Source: Ophiodon elongatus (lineage: Eukaryota > Chordata > Actinopteri > Perciformes > Hexagrammidae). Taken from it: 64,000 bases of DNA. The translations under genes and the position numbers were made by a program. A model generated the notes under the pieces. That model worked only from the letters and a program-made list of their open reading frames with translations, did not search any database and was not told the origin of the DNA. Of this stretch, positions 13,701 through 27,000 are shown piece by piece (positions within the stretch are counted from its first letter, which is position 1; the number at the start of each line of letters is the position of its first letter). The stretch covers positions 2,379,501 to 2,443,500 of the forward strand of contig JACSYO010001791.1 in assembly GCA_016806645.1 (NCBI GenBank), given 5' to 3'.

Positions 13701-16490
13701 AAATTTTCTCAAAGCTACCTTAAGGGAGCACAGAACTCAATCAAACATTAATGTAATCAAACATGTCATCGCTCTTTGTAGCTGCAGAGGGATCTCTCTG
13801 ACCACAGACTTACAGTTCTCTCTCTCTCACTCTCCATCCCTCCATCGTCTCCCCTCATCACTCCATAAACAAAGACAACAGTCAGAGTGGTTAAGGTCAC
13901 TCAGGGTTTATATTGAACAAGTGAATGAGGGAACCACTTTATTGCTTCCGTTGACGAAATAATTCTGTTTTTATCTTACTGGCTGAAGGCTTACATTAAA
14001 TAAAAAGGCAATGCCGATGTAATTGTCGAACAAAATAAGGACACTCTTCCTTTTAAGAACGAAACAAAACAGTAAAGCAAATGATGTAGTGTGCCTGTTC
14101 TTAACATGCTTAATGCACAGAACTATATGGTTTTGCAGCACTTGAGATAACAGGATGGGATAAGGACGGCATTAGTTGCTGGCTGACGAGACAAAGACAG
14201 GCTGCTGCTGTCGATATCTGCTTTATGTGCAATGCTTTGAGTACCTCAGCACCAGGCATACATTACATGTCTGGGGTAAACTGAACCATGGCAGTGTATT
14301 GATTAACGGGCCCTCCATTTGTAAGACACTGCTAGCACTGAAGCTGTCTTCAGTGCTCTCTGTAGGCACGTTTGCAATATGCTTACAATTGGGCGGTCCG
14401 CGGTAATTGCTTTCTCAGAACAATGGTATTGTTTTGGAGTCCACGTGGTCGGACGGCCACAGAGGCTTGCATTTGAGCCGCCGTGTCCCCCACTTTTACA
14501 GTCAAAGCTGCCGAGACGAGCCTGGCTTTGACTGTGCATGTCTAAGAGCATGTGTGAAAACACAAGGGACGGAAGGATATGTGTAATAAAAGCCCATTGG
14601 CTGGACAAAGGGTAACTAGAGGTTGGTTGGTCTCAATCCATCAGGAAGTGTCACGGGGGACGTCATGAGGGCTGGTCTGAAAAGAAAAAAAAAATCTTTA
14701 GCCTACAAAAACAACACTTCATTAATTGGCGTGTCCTCTTTATTTATTAATTCATTTAAAAAAAAAATTTACCATGTGTTGGAAGATAGCCAAGGCAAAT
14801 ATGGAAAGTCAAAATTATTTTGAGGATGATCAAGGAAGAATGGGGTGAATTGTTTAATTTAGTCTGTGTTGAAGTTTCAAATAGATTCAAAAGAGCTAAG
14901 CACATTCCATGACACACCCGGTAGAGACAGCTTCTTGGTGCAAATAGAAGCCGGACATGTTGTATCACACAAATTTTATATAGACGACTGAAAAGCATAG
15001 ACATGTCCGGTGTTAGCATGTGAAATGCATCATAAATAAGTAATGATTTAGGCACGGAAGAGTGCATGAAGGGACTTAATGCAAATTATGTTTTTCTGAC
15101 CAACTTACACAACTAGTTTGGCTGATAATTGTTCTGCTAAAGACAAACTCATTTCAGTACTTTGGCTGCTGTGTGCATATAACCAGTGACCAGTGACTTA
15201 CTTCAAAGTCTAACTACTTGGCCGGCAATCAACAGGCATGAATCAGACATTATGCTGTGGCACAGTGGCTCGAATACTAGTTATGCAATCATAAAGCCAG
15301 ACTTCTGATAAGACAAAAATACATTTTCCTTTCAATTTAACTCGATTTGTAGTGACATAATATCCCGGTGTAACTAGGACGTATATCTCCCATACGAGAC
15401 CTTCTCAATTCTCAATTTCTAGTTTTCATCATCTATGATAATACAATTGAGTTATATAAGTATTCCTATAATGTGGTTATCTATATTCATTTGTCAAGAG
15501 CCTGTTTACCAGTCATGTAGCTTACGTTTATTTTTTTTCAACCGCAGGGACAAGCTATAAGCCATATCAGACAAGACAGACAGACAGACAGGCAATCTAT
15601 GTGAGGGGGAACTGTGCCTTAAAAAGGTTATTTCCAACAGAGGGACAGAAATAAAGACAGAAATCAGTCTTCATTGTTTCAGTCCTAATAGCTGCAGTGG
15701 GCCCTTTTAACTGCAGTTTGAGCTTAGTGGCTGGTTTCTCCCCCAACAAGGCCGCACAATGAAAACAGATTTTTAAGAGAAGGATTTGCTCAAATTGCAA
15801 TTTCCCGAATGCAGCTGCATGATAAATAATGTTTACCAATGGCCAATTACCATATCACGGGATATTACAAGCTGAAGTGTAGTTGTGTGGAATGAATAGG
15901 AGAGGAAAATGTTCAGAGGTTCACACGAAGGTCTCTTCCATTAAGGACCAACTAGTTATAAAAGACTGGCAGGATTATAGGTTCAGATTTCTCTTAGAAA
16001 GATTTCTGTTTGCAGATGTAAACATGTCAAAAGCTAAATTAATCCAAATACAATGATTGCCTTGGCTTTCATGACAACATTCATAGATAATAACCCTGCT
16101 TTTATTAAATAATAGATGACAGACTCAGTCTACCTCCTCATATTCCATGGCAGATTAACAAGTATGGGTCCCACACCACATTTTCATCCGTATCTTTAAC
16201 CAAAATAATATGCTTTGTGGGTTTTGTAATCTTCGGCTGCCCACATGTAACCTAGAAAATGCTTTTAATAACAGATTATCAGTGATAGAGATCCCTACTC
16301 CATGGGAGGACTATCTGTGCATTATTTCCTTTACTCTTACTGATCACGAGTGAACATTTAATCTTGTTTGTATAAGCACTAGAGCAATGAAAGACATTAC
16401 TTAAATAAACTCTTTGGTAAAGAGCTGGAATCCTTAGAATACGCAAAGGCTCCTATTGTATGTGGCACATTATATTTAGTTTAATGCTAT
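10800..16490. other. Intron stretch without recognised genes
   Basis: No recognisable coding sequence or transposon ends. Overlapping frames at 12131-12514 cross a T14 run (about 12255-12268) and are chance. A short (ACAG)n tract lies at 15575-15591. The more GC-balanced block 11480-11720 stands out from the AT-rich surroundings but has no frame or repeat structure I can name. Confidence 0.4.
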
Positions 16491-16491
16491 A

Positions 16492-16916
16492 TTTCATTGG
16501 AACTGGGAAGTTGGAATTTCAACTGGAATGCTGCCTGAATTCTAATTTCCGACTCAGAAAGTCAGACGTACCCGACCGACCCCAACCTCAAAATCCAAGA
16601 TGGCTGCTCTATGCGTCAACAATAAAAAAGTTGTAGTAATATGCTGTTAATTAGCTCTTCTATGTAACTTCTGTCTCATTAAATCAGTCATACATACATA
16701 GAGTACTGTCCATGTCCTATCTGTGAACAAGTTGCTACGGTTGTATGCGCAAAATATTGACGAAATGTGTTGTTATCAACTGGTATTGCTAATAATATCT
16801 AACCTGGTTGGAGAAAACCCCATGAAGTTTTCAGACTTGTTGTACTTTAACGCAGTCAACTCGGTTGTGACTCGTAATTGCCAACTACTAATTCCGATTT
16901 CTGAGGTAAATGAAAC
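16492..16916. mobile_element. Probable MITE with degenerate inverted ends
   Basis: Left end TTTCATTGGAACTGGGAAG and right end GAGGTAAATGAAA read inward as imperfect inverted repeats (TTTCATT...GGAATT on both). The GGAACTGGGAAGT-type end is frequent in fish repeats. The interior includes CAAGATGGCTGC. No coding capacity and no clear target duplication. Confidence 0.35.
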
Positions 16917-17328
16917 GCAGCATGAGTATTGATAACGCAGGGCTATGACTTTGAGGTAATTGATTTTGGTTTGGAAGAAAGGTCATCTTTAATGACTTAC
17001 AATTGCTTCATGCCAGCTTAGATCCATTCCAATATTAGGCATGTAAATAACAGACAGAACACAGTTTAATCAAAGTAAAAGGGAATTTCCTTAGAGCTTT
17101 TTCCCCTCTAGATATTCCACTGTAGGTAAAGACTCTACACTGTCCCCACACAATACGTGATTTGTGAGCTGTAGATCAATTGCAAGAAAATTTGCACAAA
17201 TCTCTTTGGTATATTTGGATGATATTGATTTCCAAACTGTGTCAACCCGACTTATGTTACAGAAGATTGAAGTATGCAGGGTAACAAGCTCCAGCAACTG
17301 CTGACAAAGCCTGTGACATGATCTAGAG

Positions 17329-17793
17329 CAGCGGTCCCCAACTTTTTTGCGCCACGGACCAGTTTCGTGTGAGACAATATTTTCACGGACCGGCCTTTAA
17401 AGTGTGACGAAATATGACGAAATGAAATGATACGACCGGCATAAAAACAAAGATGAAGTGCATAAAAAATACAACTGACAATTACGCTGAATTATTGCCA
17501 CATATTATGAAGAGCGGGCGCATGAGAATCACCTCTAGCGATAAACCCATATTTTAAGTTTTTGCTTGCTTGTGGGTTTAATTTTTGGAGTAATGTATCA
17601 CGTGACCGAGACGAGGAGTCTTGACATGTGTCAAGAGGCTCAGACACACAGACGGATGTATCCGGTCATTTATAAAAAAATAAATAAAAATAAAAAACAT
17701 CTTTCAGACCATGATAATCAATAAAAAAAAAAGTTCATTCATGCATTCTGTGCGGCCCGGTACCAAGGGTCCCACGGAGGTTGGGGACCGCTG
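17329..17793. mobile_element. hAT-type non-autonomous element 1
   Basis: 465 bp with terminal inverted repeats CAGCGGTCCCCAAC at the left and GGTTGGGGACCGCTG at the right, followed inward by GCGCCACGGACC-type sequence. Flanked by ATCTAGAG (17321-17328) and CTCTAGAG (17794-17801), an 8-bp duplication with one mismatch. No transposase frame; a deletion derivative or MITE. Its right flank is also the left flank of element 2. Confidence 0.85.
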
Positions 17794-17801
17794 CTCTAGA
17801 G

Positions 17802-18408
17802 CAAGGGTCTTCAAAGTTTTTCAGGCCAAGGACCCCAAACTGATAGAGAGATGGAGCAGGGACTCCCTACTATATACATTGTATAACATTGTGTTTTATA
17901 ATTAAACTGGGCCTAGTGCCATGTATAAACATACCTTCTTATTGTGCAGGCAATACTAAGCTATTGAAATAATACACAGGTTCATATATTCATGTTTTCA
18001 TTTTAATGTGCAAGGTACAGTGAATAGGGTGGCCGTGCCACTGCCATTTCTAAGCATACCGTGTCAACTAATACCAATAACAATATCAACATTGTCTGTC
18101 AATTGCATGATAATCATGCATACAAGCTAATCAAATTGACGTTTACATTTTTATTTTTAAATATTTACTTTTTATTTACTGAAAGATAACATCTTCTGCC
18201 TCCATTTATCCATTCGCTACAATATGTTGGATTCATGTTAATGTGTATTTATAGACATTTAAATTTGTGGGGAAAAAACTTGGGGGAAAAAATATAAAGA
18301 AATATGTAAAAATATAAAAAATTGTCTAATCAACCAAACATTTCACGACACCCCTGCAGTAACTCCGTGGACACCCAGGGGTCGCGGACCCCCTGTTGAA
18401 GACCTCTG
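17802..18408. mobile_element. hAT-type non-autonomous element 2
   Basis: 607 bp, starting CAAGGGTCTTCAAAG and ending TTGAAGACCTCTG, so the inverted ends are CARRGGTCTTCAA-like. The subterminal GGCCAAGGACCCC at the left mirrors GTCGCGGACCCCC at the right. Flanked by perfect CTCTAGAG copies (17794-17801 and 18409-18416). Non-coding, AT-rich interior. Family differs from element 1 although both carry GGACC-type subterminal words. Confidence 0.85.
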
Positions 18409-18898
18409 CTCTAGAGCTCAATGGTCCCTGGCTTGTTTCTGCATGTTGGAGTCAAAAAGTAAGTCTTGATAAGACGAGGTTGTTACGCAGCTAAAAATAG
18501 TCACTGAATAATCAAGAAAATAAACCAGAAAGACAATCTCGTCTCGCAATATGACACCCATATATTAAATAAACAACACATTTTTCACATCAATCCCAGA
18601 CTCTTGCTCTTGACTTATTTGTATTGTGCCATTTAGTTCAATTATCTAAATGTAGCTGTGGAGGACAGCAAACATTTTTAATATACTAACTCTGGATGGC
18701 AATGCTGCCTGTCATTGCCGGTATTCTCTGCTGGCCTCACCGAATTTTACCATCCTGCTCTCGTTCACTAAAATTATATCTGATGTGTCCATGTGAATGC
18801 AGCATAAGTCTTGATTTTTATGTGTTTTTAGTCACACCATTAGTGATACAAATTGCAATGCAAATGCCATGACAAAAGAGGTAAGAATTAACACTTTT

Positions 18899-18994
18899 AT
18901 ACAACTGACAATTACGCTGAATTATTGTCACATATTATGAAGAGCGGGCGCATGAGAATCACCTCTAGCGATAAACCCATATTTTAAGTTTTTG
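18899..18994 (+). repeat. Copy of the interior of hAT element 1
   Basis: Ninety-six bases match 17469-17564, inside hAT element 1, with a single difference (ATTGTCAC here, ATTGCCAC there). Neither inverted end of element 1 is present here, and flanking sequence on both sides is unrelated. Same orientation, 1,430 bp apart. Confidence 0.9.
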
Positions 18995-19846
18995 AACAAA
19001 AAAGCAAAGCCTACACTCAGTTTGAAGGTTTCCACCCTCTGCATGCCGAACCTTGAGTTACTGAGACTTGCACACATGTTAACGAGGACTGGAGGATATT
19101 AGTAAAAGCTCTCGAGCTGTCACCCACCAAAGAAGGCAAAGAAAAATTGATGTGATAACTTTTCTTCAGGGACCACTTTAGTCCTGTTGTGCACACGGGC
19201 TACAGAGGTACTTAAGGAGACCCTCATTTAACTTTCCTATTAACTGCCAGTACCCTTGTCTCCGTCCTCCACCCTCGAGTATATTGATTCATCACAAGAA
19301 TGGGGCCTCATACTTGGCCAAGACTGCCTAAGTTTGGATTCTTTGAGACGTTTTGAAATGGAATGGGAACTGTTCCTGTTCGTGATGTGAGGGATGTCAC
19401 CAAAATATGCTTGATGTACTGCAACACAGATGAATTGGCTATCTAACACTGTGTTCATTGTAGCTTTGTGTGAGTGTACACAGTGTCAGATAGAGTTTCC
19501 ACTGACAACAGATCAGACTGAGAGTGGTACAGCAAAATCAATCCAAAATGTAACTAATTTAAAAAATATTTGGTTCTGGAAGTTTAGTAAACTATTGTAG
19601 CTAGTGAGCTAACTGCTATCATGCTAGTCAGCTGAGACATGCTAGTGCTTGTCAATCACAATAGCTCCCTCTGTTTCTTTCTATTTGCTTTTTACTGTGA
19701 TGTTTACTCATCTCTGGCATTTTGTTCTCAGGATTTTACAAAATTTAGTTAAATAAATAATTTTATCAAAGAGGGAACATATTCTCTGAGCTAATGAATG
19801 TGCTTGCTTGCTATCAAGCTCACTTGGTTGCAAACGGGGTAATAAG

Positions 19847-20219
19847 TTCAAACATCCATCATCCGTAGCCGCTTATCCTGCTCAGGGTCGCGGGCGTGCT
19901 GGAGCCAACACCAGCTAACATTGGAAGAAGGCTGGGTACACCCTGGACAGGTTGCCAGACTATCACAGGGCACGTAACGACTGACAACCATTCACGCTCA
20001 CATTCACATCTACGGGCAATGCAGAGTCATCATCTATTTACCTAGGCTGAATATCTTTGGACTGTGGGAGGAAGCCGGAGAACCCAGAGAAAACTCACGC
20101 AGCCACAGTGAGAACATGCAAACTCCACAGTGAAGGGCCGTCCAGCCCGGGATTGAACCCTCTTGCTGTGAGGCAAAAGGGCTAACCACTACACCACCGT
20201 GCAGCCCTAACTTCAAACA
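19847..20219 (-). mobile_element. Teleost dispersed repeat with tRNA-like head, TTCAAACA duplication
   Basis: A repeat unit of about 357 bp (19855-20211) bounded by TTCAAACA at 19847-19854 and 20212-20219. On the minus strand it begins GGCTGCACGGTGGTGTAG, with a TGGTTAGCC box and GGTTCAATCCC, which resemble RNA polymerase III A and B boxes. The other end has the familiar fish-genome text CGCTTATCCTGCTCAGGG and TGGACTGTGGGAGGAAGCC. I recognise it as a very common fish interspersed repeat but do not assign a family name. The minus frame 20034-20216 lies inside it and is not a gene. Confidence 0.6.
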
Positions 20220-20287
20220 ATTTATTCAAAAGATGTATTTGTATTATCTTCCGAGTAAAGCCAATGTGGAAGTGTCTTAAAACTTGC

Positions 20288-20690
20288 ATTCTCTCTACTG
20301 ACCAGAAGGGGGCGACTCCTCCAGTTGCAAAAAGAAGTCTGATTGTATGAAAGTCGATGAGAAAATGACCCTACCTTTCACTTGACTTATTCCCTCATTA
20401 AACATTGTAAACGTGAGTTTATGGTCTAAATAAACAAGTTCCAATACTTCTTCAATAGAGAATGATGTTCATTTTGTAAATGATAGTCCCTTTTAGAGTA
20501 AAATAGACCAGAAAGCGGAGTATGCTTTAGGGTGGGCTTACTGTGATTGACAGGTCGCTGCAGCTACCGGAGCTGTATACTGCGTCTCTACATCACTCTT
20601 CCGCATTCCAAATATAGTAACGTCCGTTCAGCGGTTGCAAAAAGTCAAGAAGGCGACCATCATAATCCAAGGTCTATGGTTGTGACTAAT
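20288..20690 (+). repeat. Teleost interspersed repeat (GGGGGCGACTCC type)
   Basis: Starts at CCAGAAGGGGGCGACTCC and continues through GAGAAAATGACCCTAC, GTAAACGTGAGTTTATGG and TGATTGACAGGTCGC, a text recurrent across fish genomes. The 166-codon frame beginning at 20547 starts within this repeat and runs into unrelated sequence; I regard it as non-genic. Family name not assigned. Confidence 0.5.
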
Positions 20691-20699
20691 TCTAAGAAA

Positions 20700-23600
20700 C
20701 AATACCGTATATACCTGCTTCATCCCAACAGGACTCTATCCCCAGTCTTAATTAGTGGGTCGTCTACAATCAGTGGGAGTCACACACAGATATCACAGCC
20801 TTTCCATCATACCATCGCTCTATTTATAAGCCTCCCCATACACCAGCCCTACTCTCCAGGGAGGTCATTAATTTGCCTCTCCGTCAGTGCTATGCCCCAC
20901 AAAAAGTCCATCAAAACTTGCAGGCTGCTTATCTATAAGGCTACATTTGCTACACTAGAAATTATAGCTGTGTGTATTCTCATTAGAAAGAAGTCATTTA
21001 ATTACTGCGTCATGACAAAAACTGAAAGAAGCCCACAAGACAGATGACCCTCTTTATTTTTTTTGTTTCTTGTGTGTTAGTTTCAGACAGAATTTAATTA
21101 TCTCTAACAGGATTCACATTTATGTAACATTTCATAACCGACTGCTCTGGAAAATAGGGCAAAGCCAACTTATCATAGCGGCATAGACCAGTGGCATAGC
21201 CAAGTGTCACGCATTGGCTCCGATGGACAATTAACACTCGACAGTATTGATTTTTTTTCCAATTTAATATTCTTCATTACTTTCCAAAAGTTCAAGTGTA
21301 CAGCGACAAGATATGTGGGACAGAACAAAGTGGACGACCAGATGTTTTTCAGTGTCGATAAAATGGTCTCCAGATAAATGTAATGCATTCTGTGACTGAT
21401 AACCTCGGGCTGCTTCTTGTGTGGCTCTTCACTCCCAGCTCCTGTCTCAGCATTTATCAGTGGACTTCTATATAGTCGGCTGACCCCTTGACCTGCATGA
21501 GCTTATATCGTGCTTTTCATTCCAGGCATAGTGCCACGGTGGCTGTGAAAGGTGTTTAATGAACTGTCTTGTAAGGAGAAGGTTGTGGTTGCCCATCAGC
21601 ACTCATCCCTCCTCCCTGTTTCTGCATCACTTTCTTATTTACAGCCATATCTCTGCTGCTTTTTGCTGAGCTAGGGAGTTTTCCCCGAATTGGAAAGCCC
21701 TGGAGGGGTGAATAGTCCATCTGTATGAAGATACATCATTTGTTGGGATTTGCATGTTACAGAAGAGAGTGTGAAGAAAATGCATGGTACGTGACACATG
21801 CATTTAATCCACCTGATTTTAGACCCCAAATTTGTCAATGCACAGAATTAATCACATCAGGGAAAAAGGAAAGGTTTTTTTGATGTTGAAAGCTAAATTG
21901 GATAGATATTACAATATCCTAAAAATATTTAGGTGAACAACATCATTTTATCTATTGGTCTATAACACCAGCCACTGATCAATGGTTCTTTGTTGGAAGC
22001 GCTGTGAGTGTGTTAGATACGTTCCCTGTTGATTTATTCAATATGAACATTCTGCACGTGAATAGGAGGCTTAAAATAGAGAAAGAAATGCTCAAATGTA
22101 TACTTCCCGACAGACTGTGATTATTTGCCCAGCCGCGCATCCCTATCATTAAATCACATTTCATTTGCCAGTTCAAGATGAGTCATCAAAATATGAATTC
22201 AACTGGAGAAGAGAGGGTTTATAATGGAAAACACAACTGAAGTATTTTTTGCCATATATTTGGCAAATAACAGAAATCTTTTGCTCCTACTGTAATCATC
22301 TGTTTGGCATATCTCTGAAGGAACTCTACTTTATACCTCATATGAGAGCTGTTTTATGAGTAGACAGGGGAAGGGGGGGGAGTGCAATAACATTATTAAT
22401 ATATAATAGCCACTCTATTGTTGAATGGCTTTGCGCTCTGAGTCTGGGCTCCTTCCTGAACATTTATGGTAAGGATCATGAAAAGGACATACAGTGAACA
22501 CCACTACTTTTTCTTTTGGCAAGAATTATAGATACAAGGACTGTTTTCAGAGGCTTTTTAGGTGGTCCATATTGCTTTAATATGTTGCACACTTCAACAT
22601 GTCACATTCCCATGGGGATACTTTTAAAACACCAAAGTGATCCATATTGTCTCGAAATATGTACACTTATCTGATGCCCCGATCAGAGAAACAGCCTATC
22701 TTGAACGAAGTCTCAAATTGCAAAAAGGTTTTCGGTTACTGCAGTGCAAAGCAAACACAATTAATGTAATGGTTTAAAGAGCAGGAAGTTGCCTGGAGTC
22801 AAGTGTTCCCACATTTATGGAACTAAATTAGATCAAAACTATGTTTGTTCCCTTACAGATTTAAAAAATGCAGCACAAGGCATGTAGTTTACATTAATCT
22901 TTGATGAGATCAACACCAAGAATATACTGCACTCATCCATTACATCTGACCTCAGTACTGTCTAATCCTGCAGGTAGAATTAGTTGATGAGTGACTTTAG
23001 GTTTAAATGTAGGCAGGAAACGATAGAAATTTACCTTGCATGTTGTTTTACTGCTGGCGCTCCGCTGATGGCAATAATGAAGTGAAAGCCCTATCCTGTT
23101 TTCTTTTCTTATGGCTCCCCGCTGGGGTTTACATTTCCCTGCTGATACAGTTTTATCAAGAAGCACTTGAGCCTGGTTTGTTGGTTTATAGGACTGAGCT
23201 CCAATCTCTTCTCTTCACATCAATGACAACACTTGTTTACCTTGTTCACTTGGGACACATCTTCAAGTTACATCCTGGATTCAATTTTGCTCGGCTTTTT
23301 AGTTTGTCTTTGTGAACAAAACAGCCGAGCACCAGCGGTTTCTCTGACCTCTATTTGTTTTTAGTGCTTCCTGTGAAATGAGCATTCTATACCCCCCCCC
23401 CCACCTGAAAAAGTGGCTGATCAAAGCCTTTTGGGAAGAATATGATGTCTTAGACACACAAACATATTTGAACCAATATGCATACTAAGACAGGTACGAA
23501 GTTCACAGTAGTTTCTTATTAAAATTTGTGCTTGCCTGCTAAATTGGGAAAAGGTGAGATGGCAAATTTCTGAAATCAGATCTACTGTATCTGCACTGTA

Positions 23601-26103
23601 AATAAGAGGCAGCTGAATCACTTTAAAAAAACAGAATGGAAATGTATTTAATGTTCTACATCTAACTTGAGTGTGTCTACTTTAACTAACCCACATAGCC
23701 TAGGCTGGTACAGTGTCCTACTCTGTGCATGAAAGATGAGGAAAAGGAAAATACAAGATCATTTTGCTCACATGTGCGGATTAAAACCCACTTGGGGAGC
23801 CAATTATTTTGAGCAACTGTTATAATGGTGAAAGAAAAAAAAAACATAATCCCATGCTGGCTTCTTTGTATAGGTTCAGTATTATTCCATAATATGACAC
23901 ATTTCATAGAGGATCAATCAGCAAAGTCCAGGGCTGAACAGCATAATTCGACGATAACAAATGTGTTCATTTCACATTTTCTAATGGTGTGTCCATCGTC
24001 AATCAATGTGTAGCAGTTCATAAGGAAAGACATACAGTAAATGTAAATTTAAAAAAATGAACATTTACACACGTGCCACCTCTGTGTGCCTACGTAAAAC
24101 TATCATGAGGTGGACAGACAGTATCTTTACAACCACACACATACAATAAGTGACGATGAGTGAATAAGTCAAAAAGCTCACAATTTGTCAACCTTAAAAA
24201 CATTTGGAACTACCAACTTAATCAGACACTTATTATATTGACATTCATTCCAATGCTGCTGCTCTGAGTAATCTCATTGACCTGTTAACATAGGTTACAT
24301 TGACTTGCATTATGATGTGTTCTGGCAAGAAAATCGGCAATCGGAATAAAAAAAAATGGTATTCGCACAAGAAAATTACAATCAGTTGACCTGATGATGC
24401 TCTAGATGAAAAATCTGCGGACAGTTACATTTCTGTTGCTGGTGGCGCCAGAGGTAATGTCAGTGGATCTCTAAGGTGATTAGCATTAATCCTCTGGGTA
24501 CCATGGATATCTTTATCTTTTACAATAGTCCATCCAATAGCTGTAGAGATGTTTCAGTATATAGACCAAAGTGGTGGTCCAATAGACCAACTGGCAGATG
24601 GATGGACCAACAGACTGACGGTGTCATCCCCAGAACCAGCATGGCTGAAACATTTTCTTCTCGTTATAAAGCGATTATTAGTTATTTTAGTAACCCCACT
24701 GATGATCAGTTGCTCCACTGTTTTTGCAGAGACTCTCCTATACTAATAATACAATACACAATACACTGGCTTCTATAAAACATCCTGTCCAGCTCCAGAA
24801 AAAAATGTATTTGAAATTCAATACTTGTTATTTGTTGCTAGTTTAGTGCTTGCCTCTAACCCAAAAACTGAATCAACAAATAGTCTTTTTCTTCACTCTG
24901 TAAAAACTTTTTCTTCACCGGATGGATCCAAATATTGGAAAACTGGCTATTAAGGCAGCTGTTAAGAAAAATATCCTTTTTCATGCAGTCCCGTTGTATT
25001 ACAAAACATATCTCCTGCTACCTTTCTAACACAGAAATGTTATAATTTAGAATGAATTTCACAGTTATTATGCAGGAGGAAATGGAACCGGTAAGGCGCA
25101 TTTTAAATGAAAAAAACTGTAAATGAGCCTATTTGAAAGTGTAGGAGATACATTTCTTTATTCTAAACATGATATTTCCCATCAGGTTAGGGTGTATGTT
25201 CAGGAAAATGTGATTTGATATGAACTCATTATTTTTAATTAGCTCCATCCTCTCGGCCCATTATCACCAGTTCTACCGATAACACTGCTGTCTGTCAACA
25301 CATGTTTGTGCCTGCTGCTGATGATTATGGCTACTGCCAGCAAACCGGAGCCCCAAATGCAAAAACATTAATGAACTGGCTTGGGCTGGATTTCTTTTAG
25401 GTCATAAATCAGTGACACAGAAGAATGAATCAGGCATGTAATTATACAAAGAAGTTGTGAAAAGGCCTAGAGGCGGGGAAAAAACCTTCTGGCGTAGCTC
25501 TATCAAACTAAACTGGCAGTGCTCATTGGTGTGAAGCATTGCAATAAATTTTATGTAAAATTCTTCAAGAATTTATGATTTGTAAGCAGAAACAACGGGC
25601 AGCCCAATATACTGTAGATGGGTTGGGGACCACTGACCTCATGATGTTTAAGACACTTTTAAGATTGGCCTAGATTGATGAATAAATGAATCTGACATAG
25701 CATGCAAGACTCGTTCCGAAAATTCCCCAGAAATATTAAATCCCTTCATATCCCAAGGCACTGTCGAGAATTTCCCTTTTTCCCTTCATTGATGTCTTTT
25801 GAACCAATGCAGTCGAAATTGTTTGTTGCCTGGGGAGAGGAGACAAGGAGGGCACCAGTTCAGGGATGTTGAATACAAAAGAGATATCCATTGTGTTAAC
25901 TGCAGACACATTCAGACATTTCATTATATTTCACTTTTATTAATTATCAGTCGTGAATCTCCCAGAGCTCTCGTACAAGAGTCTGGCTTTTCATAGATGT
26001 TCATAGGTACTTGATAAAGCTATCATTTGAAAGAAGAAGGCTTCTTATGTCAACATTTGAGCAAACCTTTTTTGTGTGGTTTTAATGCTGGGGTTCTAAA
26101 TAG
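20700..26103. other. Intron stretch without recognised genes
   Basis: No coding features recognised. A C11 run lies at 23392-23402. At 25622-25636 a solitary GGTTGGGGACCACTG matches the right end of hAT element 1 (17329-17793), perhaps the last remnant of a related copy. The block 25040-25560 is less repeat-like (see findings). Confidence 0.4.
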
Positions 26104-26290
26104 GGGTGCATCGGATCATAAAACTCATGGTCCGGATTGTATCACGGATCGGCACAAAAGAAAAAAGAGAGCAAATATAACTGTTCGAGATCCCTGATCA
26201 AGTTTTTTTTTGCCATCAATACTAATTCCCGATCATTGCCGATCCATATTGGCAGATACAGATCCCTTTGTTTGATTATTGTAGCTGGCC
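26104..26290 (-). mobile_element. hAT-like element end, inverted relative to the 36.4-36.9 kb copy
   Basis: GGGGTGCATCGGATCATAAA followed by ACGGATCGGCACAAAA, AGATCCCTGATCA, CCATATTGGCAGAT and CAGATCCCTTTGTTTG aligns with the reverse complement of 36661-36864 over its length, with a deletion after ATCACGGATC. The opposite end is not found, so it is truncated. Repeated GGATC/GATCC words are typical of this fish element. Confidence 0.65.
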
Positions 26291-26941
26291 TACAAGGCTC
26301 CATCCGTCGTAAAAATAATTTCAACGCTCTTAAGTCAATGCTAATGCTAATTCAAAATAAACCGAGGGAGGATCAGTCAAACATGAGCATTAATCGCACG
26401 CTTTTCAAAAGGTTTTTTCAAAATTTGTGGTAAACAAGTACAATATTGTTTATGCAGAGATTCATTTATCACAACTATCATTTAGTTCAAATCTCACAAC
26501 ATTCTCAACCTTTAGTTGACATCATTTGCATGTTTAACACAAGTGATAATTCAATTTGTAATGAGATAATTAATCACAGTTGCCACTGTCCAAATTAATG
26601 ATTGCCACAGCTTAACAAATGGAATAACAACCCTGTCTAGGAGCAGCATAGAGTGGCTTTGGGAATAGGGGATAAACAATAAGTGCCAGGGCACATCAAA
26701 TATTTAATTCAGCCGCAACATTTTGTTTTGTTTTTGCTGAGGCAAAGTATGAAAAATGAGCTACCTATTTGTGACAAAAGGTTTAAAATGAAATGGAACA
26801 GCCCACCCCTGCAAGAATGGGGGGGAAAAAACACATTTAATCTAGTATTGCCTGTCTGTTCTCTTTTTCCAGAGATACAAAGATTTATGCGAACCCGAAC
26901 AATGCATAAATGGCTGCTGGCTACTGTGTGGCTCTGTGTGG

Positions 26942-26944
<3 letters not shown>

Positions 26945-27000
<56 letters not shown>

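Larger units (their letters stand above)
17321..18416. repeat. Three copies of a palindromic hAT target site
   Basis: ATCTAGAG, CTCTAGAG and CTCTAGAG lie at 17321-17328, 17794-17801 and 18409-18416, separating and bounding the two hAT elements. CTCTAGAG is its own reverse complement with central TA, compatible with known hAT target preferences. Confidence 0.9.

Noticed and set aside
20547..21047. A 166-codon plus-strand frame, the longest in the window.
   Set aside because: It starts inside a common fish repeat, has no domain, no splice context and no coding-like composition.
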